A stretch of 53,528 nucleotides of DNA from CAYFFO01 sp964342485 (GTDB taxonomy: Bacteria > Chloroflexota > Dehalococcoidia > Lucifugimonadales > CAJWER01). Below, in pieces: positions 9,267-18,101 of the stretch. Made by a program: the position numbers and the translations under genes. Position 1 is the stretch's first letter, and each line of letters begins with the position of its first letter. The DNA lies in assembly GCA_964342485.1 (NCBI GenBank), contig CAYFFO010000011.1, forward strand, positions 1-53,528, given 5' to 3'. Below the pieces are notes generated by a model that was not told the DNA's origin, did not search any database, and saw nothing but the letters and a program-made list of their open reading frames with translations.

Positions 9267-10403
9267 ATGACGACTAAGGAAAAAGATCCAGTTCTGGTAG
9301 TGGTTCAATTAAGTGGTGGTAACGATTACCTTAATACGGTGATCCCATATAATGATCCTACTTATTACGATAATCGACCTACTATACGATACGATCAGGA
9401 TGAGATATTGCCTGTTGATAAGGATTTGGCTTTCAATCCACAGATGGGAGCTTTAAAAGATATTTATGATCAAGGAGATTTGGCTGTAATTCATGGAGTA
9501 GGCTGGGAAGAATCCACTCGTTCCCATTTTCGCGCGATGGATATATGGCATACAGCAGAACCTGATAAGGTAGGAATGGAAGGATGGCTTGGTAGAGCTA
9601 TTCGACAATTAGATCCAGAAAGCGAAAATCCAGTTACAGCTGTAAACGTGGGATATGGTTTGCCCAGAGCTTTGGTGGCTCCAAATGCTTCTGTTGCCTC
9701 TGTGGCAGATCTTGAAGCTTATGGAATGTTGAGTTCTGTAGAACAAAAACAGAAACGAGAAGATCTTCTAAAACGCTTTGCAAATATGTATGCGCCGGCA
9801 ATCGGTTCAAGCCAGGTTATGGATTATATAGGTCAAACAGGTCTGGATGCTCTAAAAGGGGCAGACATGTTAAAGGTAGCACCAGGAAATTATGATTCGG
9901 ATATCGAATACGACTCAGCCAATCCACTCGCGCAAAAACTGAGAGATGTATCTAGGATTCATCTGGCTGGCCTTGGAACACGTATTTTTTATACGGAACA
10001 TGGTGGTTTCGATACTCATGCATCTCAAGCTTCTAATCATCCAAAACTTTGGAACGAGGTATCGACTGCTATTGGCGATTTCTGGCAAGATATAAAAGAA
10101 CATAATGCCGACGAAAATGTGGTTATGTTTGTATTTTCAGAGTTTGGACGTAGGGTTAAAGAAAATGGCTCTGGTACTGACCATGGGGCTGGTGGGGTTG
10201 CAATGGCAATTGGATCAGGAATCAATGGTGGTATGCATGGAGAATATCCTGAAATCCGTGCAGAAGCATTGGTTGAAGGAGATTTAGCTCCCTCAATTGA
10301 TTTCAGAAGCACTTATAGTACTTTGTTGGAAGATTTTTTCAACATTGACGGAGAACCAATTGTAAATGGGCAATTTGAAAAACTTCCGATTATTAGCAAA
10401 TAA
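9267..10403 (+). CDS. DUF1501 family protein, cassette 1
   Basis: A 378-residue DUF1501 protein, an alkaline-phosphatase/sulfatase-superfamily fold of unknown substrate. Conserved stretches with likely metal-site residues are VQLSGGNDYLN (about 13), TRSHFRAMDIWHT (about 84), EHGGFDTHASQ (about 243) and FSEFGRRVKENGSGTDHG (about 288). Typical planctomycete DUF1501 proteins carry a Tat signal. This one starts eight residues before the first core strand and has none, so it is probably cytoplasmic. AAGGAG precedes the ATG. It lies between DUF1800 and NHL genes with short spacers (43 and 21 bp), consistent with one transcript. It resembles the copy at 30743-31888 along its whole length, with roughly half the residues identical by eye. 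Confidence 0.92.
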   Translation: MTTKEKDPVLVVVQLSGGNDYLNTVIPYNDPTYYDNRPTIRYDQDEILPVDKDLAFNPQMGALKDIYDQGDLAVIHGVGWEESTRSHFRAMDIWHTAEPDKVGMEGWLGRAIRQLDPESENPVTAVNVGYGLPRALVAPNASVASVADLEAYGMLSSVEQKQKREDLLKRFANMYAPAIGSSQVMDYIGQTGLDALKGADMLKVAPGNYDSDIEYDSANPLAQKLRDVSRIHLAGLGTRIFYTEHGGFDTHASQASNHPKLWNEVSTAIGDFWQDIKEHNADENVVMFVFSEFGRRVKENGSGTDHGAGGVAMAIGSGINGGMHGEYPEIRAEALVEGDLAPSIDFRSTYSTLLEDFFNIDGEPIVNGQFEKLPIISK

Positions 10404-10424
10404 TTTTACAACAGAGGTTCAGTA

Positions 10425-11483
10425 ATGATTACTACGGCAGCAGCTGGACGAGCATGGCATTTTAGCCATTCTTTAGGAAGGCCTACAAATGAACACAATG
10501 GGAAAACTGGAGGTTATCGTTTCCCGATTGATGTGCTGGTTGCACCAGACGATATTTTATTTGTGTTAAGTAGAGGCCTTGGTTATCACATTCCAGGTTA
10601 TGCCGATGATTTTGGAAGGATCGGTAAAACTACTCTTGATGAAGAACATATAGGTGATTTTGCAAGACAAGAGTTTACTTGGCCAGCCGGAATCGCGATG
10701 ACGAAAGATGGAAAGATTTTGGTTACAGATGAATGGCACGATCATGTAGCCATTTTCCCTTCAGATGTTATTTATCCTTATCCGGAGTTTAATCCTGACG
10801 GAGAACGTATCGGTCAGTGGGGTGAGTCTGGAAATGGAAATGGTCAATTGAAAGGACCAAGCGGAATTGAAATAGATGCTGATGACAATGTTTTCATTGT
10901 AGATACAGGTAATCACAGGGTTCAAAAATTTGATCAGGAAGGTAAATATATTTTTGGGTGGGGGAGTTTTGGTAAAGGAGATGGCCAATTCAATCGGCCA
11001 TGGGGAATCACTATAGATAAAGACGGATGTGTTTATATAGCTGATTGGGGAAATAACAGGGTTCAGAAATTCGATTCTGAAGGGAATTTTTTGATGTGTT
11101 TTCAGGGAACCGATTCTGATGGTGGAAATTTAGACCACCCTGCCAATGTAGCAGTAGATAGTCAAGGAGATGTTTATATCACAGACTGGGGTAATTTGCG
11201 GGTACAGGTTTATGAACCAAACGGAATACCTATAGCTGCATTATATGGAGATGCTATAGAATTATCTAAAGCTGGGACATATATAATGGGAAGAGATCCT
11301 GCCACTATTCGTGCATTTAGGCAAGTAAAAGATATTAGCCCAATGGGTTTGTTCGATAGGCCTACAGGTATAGAAATAGATGATCAAGATAGGATAATTA
11401 TTTGTGACACGCGAGGTCGTTTACAGGTATATCAAAAAGACAAGGCTTTTATTGTCCCAGAATTAAAGTCTGAACTTATCTGA
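10425..11483 (+). CDS. NHL-repeat beta-propeller protein, cassette 1
   Basis: A 352-residue protein with about five or six NHL blades of the form GxGQFxxPxGIxxDxDGxVYIADxGNxRVQKFD, clearest at residues 140-270. Beta-propellers of this kind usually bind proteins, peptides or ligands, and a few are enzymes (peptidyl-alpha-hydroxyglycine lyase). No catalytic signature is obvious. The N-terminus (GRAWHFSHSLGR, then YRFPIDVLVAPDD) lacks a signal peptide. AGAGG lies 7 nt before the ATG. As third gene of the DUF1800-DUF1501-NHL cassette it is probably the partner or scaffold of the other two products. The equivalent gene of cassette 2 is at 29654-30679. A possible role as sensor or binding subunit is inference only. 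Confidence 0.87.
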   Translation: MITTAAAGRAWHFSHSLGRPTNEHNGKTGGYRFPIDVLVAPDDILFVLSRGLGYHIPGYADDFGRIGKTTLDEEHIGDFARQEFTWPAGIAMTKDGKILVTDEWHDHVAIFPSDVIYPYPEFNPDGERIGQWGESGNGNGQLKGPSGIEIDADDNVFIVDTGNHRVQKFDQEGKYIFGWGSFGKGDGQFNRPWGITIDKDGCVYIADWGNNRVQKFDSEGNFLMCFQGTDSDGGNLDHPANVAVDSQGDVYITDWGNLRVQVYEPNGIPIAALYGDAIELSKAGTYIMGRDPATIRAFRQVKDISPMGLFDRPTGIEIDDQDRIIICDTRGRLQVYQKDKAFIVPELKSELI

Positions 11484-11544
11484 ATAGTGATTGTGAAAAA
11501 CACGATATCTGAAATGATGTTATTTTAATTCAAGCTAAGATATT

Positions 11545-12525
11545 TTAAACCAACGAGTCTTTGTGAATCAGGCCTTTTTCTTTAAGTGTTATCCAAAATC
11601 CAGGTTCGATTGGGTAATTGGTCATTTCAAAATTTTCTTGCACTTCAGATTCTGTTCTGGCCCCGGGTATAGTTACTGATACCGTTGGATGATACAAACC
11701 GAATTGTAGGGCAGCGGCCTTTAAAGGTATACCATATTCATCGCAGATCTGTTTTATCTTCCTAGCTTTATCTAGAATTGTTTTGGGGGCAGTAAGATAG
11801 TCGAATGTGGCTTGTTCTGAGAGGTCTGAGGCCAAGATACCACTGTTGTAAGGTCCTCCAATAATAATACTGATATTGTTTTCCTGACAGATTGGAAGAA
11901 ATGATTCGACTGACGACTGGTCTAGAAGAGTATATCGTCCTGCTAACAAGAAACAATCAGAGCTAGTTTCAGATGCGAATTTTTCCATCATTTCCCATTG
12001 ATTCATACCGGCGCCAATTGCTCGAATTGTTCCTTGAGACCTAAGTTCCTCAAGGGTAGGGAAGGCTTCATCAAGTGCCTGATAATAATGGTCGTCTGCA
12101 TCATGGATTAATACGATATCAATATAGTCCAGTTTCAGTCGTGTGAGACTTTGTTCAATTGATTTTAGGATACCGTCCCTTGAATAATCAAAGATGGGCT
12201 CTTGGTTAGGCAAGTTAACGAACTGTTCACTTGAGGGTGTTAAGTGGACCGGTTTTAGCAGCCTTCCCACTTTAGTAGATATAATGAATTCTTTACGCGG
12301 AATTTCTGGTAGTACACTACCAAACACAAGTTCACTACGTCCGTGTCCGTAAAGAGGCGCGGTATCGAAATAATTTATTCCGAGATTGTAGGCTTTTAGA
12401 ATAATAGACTCTGCTTCTTGTATTTCCACGTCATTGTAAAGCCCAGCTAATGGTGCTCCTCCAAGCCCTAGTTGGGTCACCTTTAAATCTGTATCGCCTA
12501 TTCTTGAAAGCTGTAATTTTGTCAT
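11545..12525 (-). CDS. Aldo/keto reductase (D-threo-aldose/L-fucose dehydrogenase-like)
   Basis: A 326-residue NAD(P)-dependent aldo/keto reductase. The catalytic tetrad is visible as D and Y in FDTAPLYGHGRSE, K in ISTKVGR and H in VLIHDADDHY. The LIHDADDHYYQAL and IRAIGAGMNQW segments resemble the D-threo-aldose 1-dehydrogenase/pyridoxal 4-dehydrogenase subgroup, which oxidises L-fucose and related aldoses to lactones. It is the last gene of an operon read ThuA, Gfo/Idh, then this gene, 4 bp after the Gfo/Idh stop and without a clear Shine-Dalgarno, so probably coupled. Oxidising an aldose to a lactone would feed the lactonase and dehydratase at the start of the window. The subgroup is fairly clear; the substrate is not proven. 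Confidence 0.87.
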   Translation of the reverse strand: MTKLQLSRIGDTDLKVTQLGLGGAPLAGLYNDVEIQEAESIILKAYNLGINYFDTAPLYGHGRSELVFGSVLPEIPRKEFIISTKVGRLLKPVHLTPSSEQFVNLPNQEPIFDYSRDGILKSIEQSLTRLKLDYIDIVLIHDADDHYYQALDEAFPTLEELRSQGTIRAIGAGMNQWEMMEKFASETSSDCFLLAGRYTLLDQSSVESFLPICQENNISIIIGGPYNSGILASDLSEQATFDYLTAPKTILDKARKIKQICDEYGIPLKAAALQFGLYHPTVSVTIPGARTESEVQENFEMTNYPIEPGFWITLKEKGLIHKDSLV

Positions 12526-12529
12526 TAGA

Positions 12530-13600
12530 TTAATAGTTATATTCTACTGGTTTGGGTTTTTCACAAGACGAGTTTATATCAATACAATCTCCACTATTAG
12601 ATGATTCCGCAAGGGTTTGCATTATGTCAAGTACGTGGTTCGCTAACGATGCGTCTACTCTGGACAGACGATTTTCTCGTATAGCTGTTGCCATTTCTAT
12701 TATACCTATGCCTCTACCTAGCCCTGTGCTGACTAGTTTATTTTTCTTCCAATTTGATGTCCCTATTTTAACTTTAATTGCTCCATCAAATTGATTCGGG
12801 TCTGGTAAGCTAATTGTACCTTTGGTACCATAAATTTCAACATTTGGCATTTCTGAACCCCAAACATCGAAACTCATAGTCAAAGATACTATTGCTCCAT
12901 TCTGGAATTCTAATATTCCAGATATATGAGTATCAATTTCAACTGGTAATTGCATATCTTTATTTAGTGCACTGGTTCTATAATCATATGTGCGTTTAGA
13001 TAAACTTGAAACCCTTTTTACAGGTCCGAGTATTGCAATTAGCGTAGTTAGATAGTATGGACCCATATCGAATACTGGACCACCACCTTTTAAATAAAAA
13101 AAACCTGGATTTGGGTGCCAGCGTTCGTGTCCGGCTGTAAACATAGAAATGGAACCTCCAATAGGGGTACCAATCATATTTTCGTTGATAAGTTTTATAC
13201 CTGTTTGGATTCCTATTCCTAGAAACGTATCTGGTGCGCAACCGACTGATACACCCTGTTCTTTTGCGAAATCAATTAGTTCATTGCCTTCTTTTCGGTC
13301 AATAGCAAGGGGTTTTTCTGAGTAAAGATGTTTCTTGTATTTTATAATTTCCTTACTTATTTCATAATGGGCTTTCGGTACTGTCAGGTTTACAACTAAG
13401 TCAATTTCTTTGTTACTGAGTAGTTCTTCAACGTTGGAACTTTTTGAAATTTGGAATTGGTTACCAAGCATTCTTGCTTTTTCAATATCGATATCAGCAC
13501 ATGCAATAATAGATAATTCTTCTATATTCATTAGGTTCTTAAAATATGTTGAGCTAATTGAACCACATCCTATGACGCCAATCTTTAAAGGAGAGTCCAT
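12530..13600 (-). CDS. Gfo/Idh/MocA family oxidoreductase
   Basis: A 356-residue NAD(P)-dependent oxidoreductase. The Rossmann motif IGVIGCGSIS is at the N-terminus, the EKPLAID cofactor/catalytic motif is near residue 95, and the C-terminal alpha/beta domain (about 125-350) includes the GGPVFDMGPYYLT region that usually supplies the catalytic Asp and Tyr/His. Members oxidise or epimerise sugars, inositols and their derivatives. The start overlaps a TAGGTAG site within the end of the ThuA-like gene, 3 bp upstream, and the aldo/keto reductase follows after 4 bp, so the three are translated as an operon. It would act in sugar modification or catabolism with ThuA. The substrate cannot be determined from sequence. 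Confidence 0.88.
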   Translation of the reverse strand: MDSPLKIGVIGCGSISSTYFKNLMNIEELSIIACADIDIEKARMLGNQFQISKSSNVEELLSNKEIDLVVNLTVPKAHYEISKEIIKYKKHLYSEKPLAIDRKEGNELIDFAKEQGVSVGCAPDTFLGIGIQTGIKLINENMIGTPIGGSISMFTAGHERWHPNPGFFYLKGGGPVFDMGPYYLTTLIAILGPVKRVSSLSKRTYDYRTSALNKDMQLPVEIDTHISGILEFQNGAIVSLTMSFDVWGSEMPNVEIYGTKGTISLPDPNQFDGAIKVKIGTSNWKKNKLVSTGLGRGIGIIEMATAIRENRLSRVDASLANHVLDIMQTLAESSNSGDCIDINSSCEKPKPVEYNY

Positions 13601-13603
13601 TTA

Positions 13604-14317
13604 CTACCTACTTGCCCAAATCATCCCACGTTTAGTTATCTCAAGTACCTCTGGTATTTCAAAGTCGTCTAATTTGTGACCTAGTGATGAATAAAACACT
13701 TTACCTTTACCCCACCTACGCTTCCAAGCCACTGGCATTACACAGCCTTTGATCCAATCACAAGTGTAAGGTGCTATATCACTAATTTGTTGATCTCCTG
13801 TAAATTTTGTTGTAGCAAGTACTTCATTACTTGGGTCAACATGCATGTAATATTGCTCACTGAACATTTTGAAATCAGAAAGCCCGTTTGTTATAGGATC
13901 ATTCTTGTCAATAATGTTTACTTCGTATTCTATAAAACCTCCTGGGTGTGAAACCCATTGGCCGCCAACCATAAACTGATAATTTGTACTCATCCTGAAA
14001 GAATCTCCCATAGACCCGTGCCAGCCTGCTATTCCAACCCCATTTGCTACTGCATTTAGCAGATTACTTTCCTGATTCTTTGAGATTTCTCCTTGAGTCC
14101 AAATTGGCACGATCAAATTTAATGATTTAAGTTTTTCGGTATCTAAGTATGACTCTAACGTGTCGCTTACTTCAACTTTGTAGCCTTGGTTTTCTAACCA
14201 AGGACCAAAAATATTGGTGCATTCTTTAGGAAAGTGTCCTTCCCAACCGCCCCAAACTATTAGGGCAGATTTTTGTTGGTGCGATTGAGTGGTACTAGCA
14301 CTTCGATTTAGACTCAT
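13604..14317 (-). CDS. ThuA-like domain protein
   Basis: A 237-residue protein of the ThuA/trehalose-utilisation family (PF06283 type, class I glutamine-amidotransferase-like fold). Characteristic parts are the opening strand ALIVWGGWEGHFP, the GVGIAGWHGSMGDSFR segment (about 125) and the GGQWVSHPGG loop (about 152). The late segment with PVAWKRRWGKGKVFYSSLGH (about 203) is typical of the family. ThuA proteins accompany sugar oxidoreductases. Known work links ThuA/ThuB to 3-keto-sugar handling, but a catalytic role is not settled. It is the first gene of the operon with Gfo/Idh and aldo/keto reductase, with a good GAGGTGA site before the ATG. Cytoplasmic, with no signal peptide. Confidence 0.85.
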   Translation of the reverse strand: MSLNRSASTTQSHQQKSALIVWGGWEGHFPKECTNIFGPWLENQGYKVEVSDTLESYLDTEKLKSLNLIVPIWTQGEISKNQESNLLNAVANGVGIAGWHGSMGDSFRMSTNYQFMVGGQWVSHPGGFIEYEVNIIDKNDPITNGLSDFKMFSEQYYMHVDPSNEVLATTKFTGDQQISDIAPYTCDWIKGCVMPVAWKRRWGKGKVFYSSLGHKLDDFEIPEVLEITKRGMIWASR

Positions 14318-14415
14318 AATTTCACCTCGTTATCGTGTTAATCAAGAATAACAGTTACAATAAGTGAGCAACGGATAATCTCCTGAGCATATAGAATATT
14401 TTATTTGAGGTTTAC

Positions 14416-15405
14416 ATGAAATACAAAGTTTACAGAATTGGAACACATCCTAGAGATTTACTTGAGCCTGAAAGAGAAGAATTAGCAAAAGTAGATGCTG
14501 AACAGATTGTTTTGCCACGACTCGAGGGGGACGATCTAGTATCAAAAGCGAGAGATGCTGATGGTATTATCGATGTTGATTCACCTATCACGGGATCTGA
14601 TATGGAGTCGATGCCTAACTTGAAGGTTGTTATGAGAACTGGAGTAGGAGTAGATGTAATAGATGTTGAGGCTGCGACTGAATTAGGAATTGCGGTAGTT
14701 TGTGTTCCAGATTTATGGATTAGGGAAGTAGCTAACCACGCTTTCGCGCTTATATTAGCTTGTAACAGAAAGTTATTAAGTTTGGATTCTTCTATTAGAT
14801 CAGATAATTGGATACCAATAATACCTAGTCCTGTAGGCAGTATTCACGGTGAAATTCTTGGTATTGTTGGTTTTGGAAGAATAGGCAGAACCCTTTCAGC
14901 TAGAGCTAGGGCCTTTGAAATGAAAGTGGTTGCGTATGATCCGTATTTACCTAAAGAGATTTTTGATGAATTTGGTGTAGAGTCTGTATCTTTTGATAAA
15001 TTATTGGAAGTTTCAGATTACATTTCTGTACATAGTCCTAAGACAGATGAAACAACGAATTTATTTGATAATAACGCTTTCACGAAAATGAAAAAGACTG
15101 CGTATTTGATAAATACTTCAAGAGGGTCTGTCATCAATCAAGATGATTTGATCCAATCTCTAATGAATGGACAAATTGCTGGAGCTGGATTAGATGTTTT
15201 GAAACAAGAACCACCCCTAAAAAATGATCCTATTCTAGATATGGAAAATGTTATATTAACCCCACATTCTTCTTATTTCTCGGATAATGCGATAAGAGAA
15301 TTACCTGTGAGATGTGGACGTGAAGTAGGACTTGTGTTAACAGGTAAGAAACCATTAAATCTAGTAAATCCCAAGGTATTAGAAAAGATTAAATTAGCAG
15401 ATTGA
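14416..15405 (+). CDS. D-isomer-specific 2-hydroxyacid dehydrogenase
   Basis: A 329-residue NAD-dependent dehydrogenase of the phosphoglycerate dehydrogenase/CtBP type. The NAD-binding motif GIVGFGRIGRTLSARA is near residue 152, and the catalytic triad appears as R in NTSRGSVIN (about 236), E in LKQEPPL (about 265) and H in LTPHSSYFS (about 284). The length fits single-domain members without an ACT domain, so it is less likely to be the serine-pathway SerA. GAGGT precedes the ATG. It is divergently placed from the ThuA operon and stands alone, so it may reduce a 2-keto acid from that pathway. The substrate is unknown. Confidence 0.87.
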   Translation: MKYKVYRIGTHPRDLLEPEREELAKVDAEQIVLPRLEGDDLVSKARDADGIIDVDSPITGSDMESMPNLKVVMRTGVGVDVIDVEAATELGIAVVCVPDLWIREVANHAFALILACNRKLLSLDSSIRSDNWIPIIPSPVGSIHGEILGIVGFGRIGRTLSARARAFEMKVVAYDPYLPKEIFDEFGVESVSFDKLLEVSDYISVHSPKTDETTNLFDNNAFTKMKKTAYLINTSRGSVINQDDLIQSLMNGQIAGAGLDVLKQEPPLKNDPILDMENVILTPHSSYFSDNAIRELPVRCGREVGLVLTGKKPLNLVNPKVLEKIKLAD

Positions 15406-15517
15406 AGGCTGATTTAAATTAAGAGTTGATGGGTTTTAAATATAAGATGAATTTCTTGGCAGGTATTAAACTTCTGGTTTGTTTTTACCAATTTTAAACT
15501 TTCTAGTGGGTTTAAAA

Positions 15518-15757
15518 TTATTTTATAAAAAGAACAAACATACCTTTTGCCATGACAAGGAATCCAAAAAACACTAAAAAGAATGTAAAAACTTTTATAC
15601 CCATGAAATAGATTAAAAACCACAAAAAACCCAATGCGATCAGTGCAGCCAAACAGTAAATGCTTTTTTCAACAAGGTCTGTTAAAGATGTTATTTTCGC
15701 AGCCGAGATAATTTTGTTAATTAAGCTTGATTTGAAAAGACGTTTTCTGATTATCAT
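15518..15757 (-). CDS. Possible small two-helix membrane protein
   Basis: This open frame of 79 residues occupies a 403-bp stretch (15406-15808) that otherwise has no gene. The first 30 residues are polar and basic. They are followed by two hydrophobic segments, about residues 33-52 (SIYCLAALIALGFLWFL) and 54-78. No Shine-Dalgarno precedes the ATG, but a perfect 6+3+6 inverted repeat (AATCAT-TCG-ATGATT, 15770-15784) lies 13 bp upstream. It matches no family I recognise. AT-rich non-coding DNA can mimic membrane helices, so this is tentative. Confidence 0.35.
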   Translation of the reverse strand: MIIRKRLFKSSLINKIISAAKITSLTDLVEKSIYCLAALIALGFLWFLIYFMGIKVFTFFLVFFGFLVMAKGMFVLFIK

Positions 15758-15808
15758 ATAAAGCTACTGAATCATTCGATGATTTGTTTTGTGGGTATAT
15801 ATATATAT

Positions 15809-17221
15809 TTAATATAGGCTTTCTTTATTAGTTATATCACACCATCTAGAAGTCATTAGATGACTTATAAGGAATTCTGTGGAAGTGTTTGTGCCAATAC
15901 GCTTTAAGGCTTCCAAAGCTTTTCCTCTAACGTAACGGTCATTATCATCAAGGGTTTCTATTAATTTTGGGACCGCCGCGTCCGCACCTGGGCCAATTTT
16001 GGCTAGTGATAATACCGTGTTCCTTCTTATAACATCATCAGGATCATTCAGAGTATTAATTAAGTGATCTGTTGGATTATCGCTATCTTTATTTGCTACT
16101 AAACCGATTGCCTCTGAAGCATGTCTCCTGACTTGAATAGAAGGGTCATTTAATGCATGCAATAATGTGTTCATACTTTTTGATGCCTCTTTACCTAAAT
16201 CTCCAAGAGTCTCTATAGCTGAGTCTCTTACCCACCAATCACTGTGGTTTGCAGCATCTATTAAGGATGGAACAGCATCTTTGCCAATGGCTGTAAAGGC
16301 GTAACTAAGATTCCTTCGAATTTCTTCTGCACGATCTGCTTGGCTGAGTTTACCGTAAGATGTTTCTGGAGACGGTCCAGCTTCCCCGAAATCTTTTTTT
16401 AAAGCATCTATAAGATGCGGTACGGCTTGGTTACCAACGTATCCAATAGAATATGATGATTCCAATGATTTAGGCTCTGGATCTGTGACTGATGAATGAA
16501 TTAGCTCTTCGACCAATTTGTTTGAGTATGCGGTTTGTTCAGAATTAGTTTTGATCCCGGAGTGCCAATTCCAAATTGATCCGCAAAGATCTTTATTTAT
16601 TACGGGTTGTGGATTTTCACAATCCCAACTTGGAGAATCAGGTTCTTCCATTCGCAAATAAAGAAACTTGACCATATATCTGTTTTTATTACTTATATTT
16701 GCAGTTCCTCTGTGCCAAATATCGTAGTGTACTAGTGCGACTGAACCTTCGGGTACTGCAAGTGCCAATTCTTTATTAGCTGTACCCCCAGCTTCTGTAT
16801 TACAATACTGGCTTCCTGGTACGAATGCAGTTGGTCCCATATCAACAGTAGTTTCTTGAGGGTAGTACATAGCAAGTATCCAGCGAGTGCGGTGACGTCT
16901 TCTAGAAAAACCATCTTTGTGTAGTACCTGTCCCTTACTTTGCGGAGCATTGAAGTGACAGTGTCGGTGTGGATGCATATAATAGTTTCTACCTAGTACA
17001 CTTTCGAGAGCACCAGATACCTTAGGGTCATTAAATACGATATTAATGTCTGGTATTCTCGCTAAGATATTATTTCCAGGATTACCTTCATCTTTAAATA
17101 CATTTTCAATAGTATTTCGAATTTTGTTATGGAATTCGGAACTTAAGTTAGGTTGAATAACTACGTAACCTTCTTTAATGAAGTTGTACATCTCTTTATT
17201 TGTTAGTTTTACTGGAAGCAT
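15809..17221 (-). CDS. Phytanoyl-CoA dioxygenase domain fused to HEAT repeats
   Basis: A 470-residue two-part protein. Residues 1 to about 215 form a PhyH-type Fe(II)/2-oxoglutarate dioxygenase. H101 and D103 (HKDGF) and H170 (DIWHRG) form the iron triad, and R181 probably binds 2-oxoglutarate. Residues about 250-470 are five or six HEAT/PBS-lyase-like repeats (VPSLIDAANHSDWWVRDSAIETLG type), a likely protein-binding solenoid. Its substrate is unknown; PhyH enzymes hydroxylate lipids, ectoine, and many natural products. The frame allows ATG at 17230, but AAAGGA directly abuts that codon and lies 9 nt before the ATG at 17221, so the later start is preferred. It is the last gene of a five-gene minus-strand operon, 95 bp after the FAH gene. 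Confidence 0.88.
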   Translation of the reverse strand: MLPVKLTNKEMYNFIKEGYVVIQPNLSSEFHNKIRNTIENVFKDEGNPGNNILARIPDINIVFNDPKVSGALESVLGRNYYMHPHRHCHFNAPQSKGQVLHKDGFSRRRHRTRWILAMYYPQETTVDMGPTAFVPGSQYCNTEAGGTANKELALAVPEGSVALVHYDIWHRGTANISNKNRYMVKFLYLRMEEPDSPSWDCENPQPVINKDLCGSIWNWHSGIKTNSEQTAYSNKLVEELIHSSVTDPEPKSLESSYSIGYVGNQAVPHLIDALKKDFGEAGPSPETSYGKLSQADRAEEIRRNLSYAFTAIGKDAVPSLIDAANHSDWWVRDSAIETLGDLGKEASKSMNTLLHALNDPSIQVRRHASEAIGLVANKDSDNPTDHLINTLNDPDDVIRRNTVLSLAKIGPGADAAVPKLIETLDDNDRYVRGKALEALKRIGTNTSTEFLISHLMTSRWCDITNKESLY

Positions 17222-17316
17222 TTTTACCATTCCTTTGGGCTTAGGTTTTTGAATGTGATCGCCATGAGTCTATTTTAGGTAGAAAGTGATGTCAAATCGT
17301 TACCAGATACGAGTAT

Positions 17317-18099
17317 TTAAAATCTTGATTCTTCATCAATTACATTATTTTGTAGTATTCCCACCCCTTCTATTTCTATTTCAATTTCATCTCCAGCTTT
17401 AATCGAACCTACTCCTGAAGGAGTCCCTGACATAATCACATCACCAGGTAAGAGGAGTATTGCTTCGCTTATATATGAAATAAGTTTAGAGACTCCAAAA
17501 AGCAGATCAGATGTATTGGCATTCTGTTTTTCTTTACCATTTATTCTAGCTTTAATCTGTGTGTTCTTTGGGTCAATGTCTGTTGATATTACTGGACCCA
17601 GAGGATTGAATGTGTCAAATCCTTTGCTCACCAGTATAGCTCCCATGCTCATTTCAGCTTTTTGTATAATTCTTTCGCTAACATCGTTACCACAAGTGTA
17701 ACCAAGTACATGATCGAGAGCATTCGATTCTTTGATCTGTCTAGTTGGTTTCCCAATAACGATAGCTAGTTCTGCTTCATATTCAACTATGTTACCAATT
17801 GTTGGATAAATTATGGGATCACTGGATCCGATTACTGCCGTTGGTGGTTTCATGAATAGCATTGGGAAGTCTGGTTGTTTCATCCCCATTTCTTCGATAT
17901 GAGACACGTAATTGAGTCCTACACCGATTATTTTGGAAGGTATGACCGGTGGCAGTATTTTCACCTTGTCTATTTCAGTTACGATTTCACTTTTGATGAT
18001 TTTTTCAAATGGGGATTCTGTTAACTTACGGATTGAATTATCGTCTTCCAAGATACCGAATCCAATTTCATCATCAAGTTGATATCGTATTATTTTCAC
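17317..18099 (-). CDS. Fumarylacetoacetate hydrolase family protein
   Basis: A 260-residue FAH-family hydrolase/isomerase. Metal ligands are visible as E108 and E110 in VEYEAELAIVIG and D139 in CGNDVSER, with H67 in NYVSHIEEM as the likely general base and GTPSGVG at about 225. Relatives include 2-hydroxyhepta-2,4-diene-1,7-dioate isomerase, acylpyruvate hydrolase and 2,4-diketo-3-deoxy-L-fuconate hydrolase. In this sugar-oriented operon the last type is a sensible guess. The start is GTG (18097-18099) with AAGGGA 5 nt upstream. This site overlaps the stop of the DUF6807 gene, so the two are tightly coupled. The family is certain and the reaction is not. Confidence 0.9.
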   Translation of the reverse strand: MKIIRYQLDDEIGFGILEDDNSIRKLTESPFEKIIKSEIVTEIDKVKILPPVIPSKIIGVGLNYVSHIEEMGMKQPDFPMLFMKPPTAVIGSSDPIIYPTIGNIVEYEAELAIVIGKPTRQIKESNALDHVLGYTCGNDVSERIIQKAEMSMGAILVSKGFDTFNPLGPVISTDIDPKNTQIKARINGKEKQNANTSDLLFGVSKLISYISEAILLLPGDVIMSGTPSGVGSIKAGDEIEIEIEGVGILQNNVIDEESRF

Positions 18100-18101
18100 A
18101 G

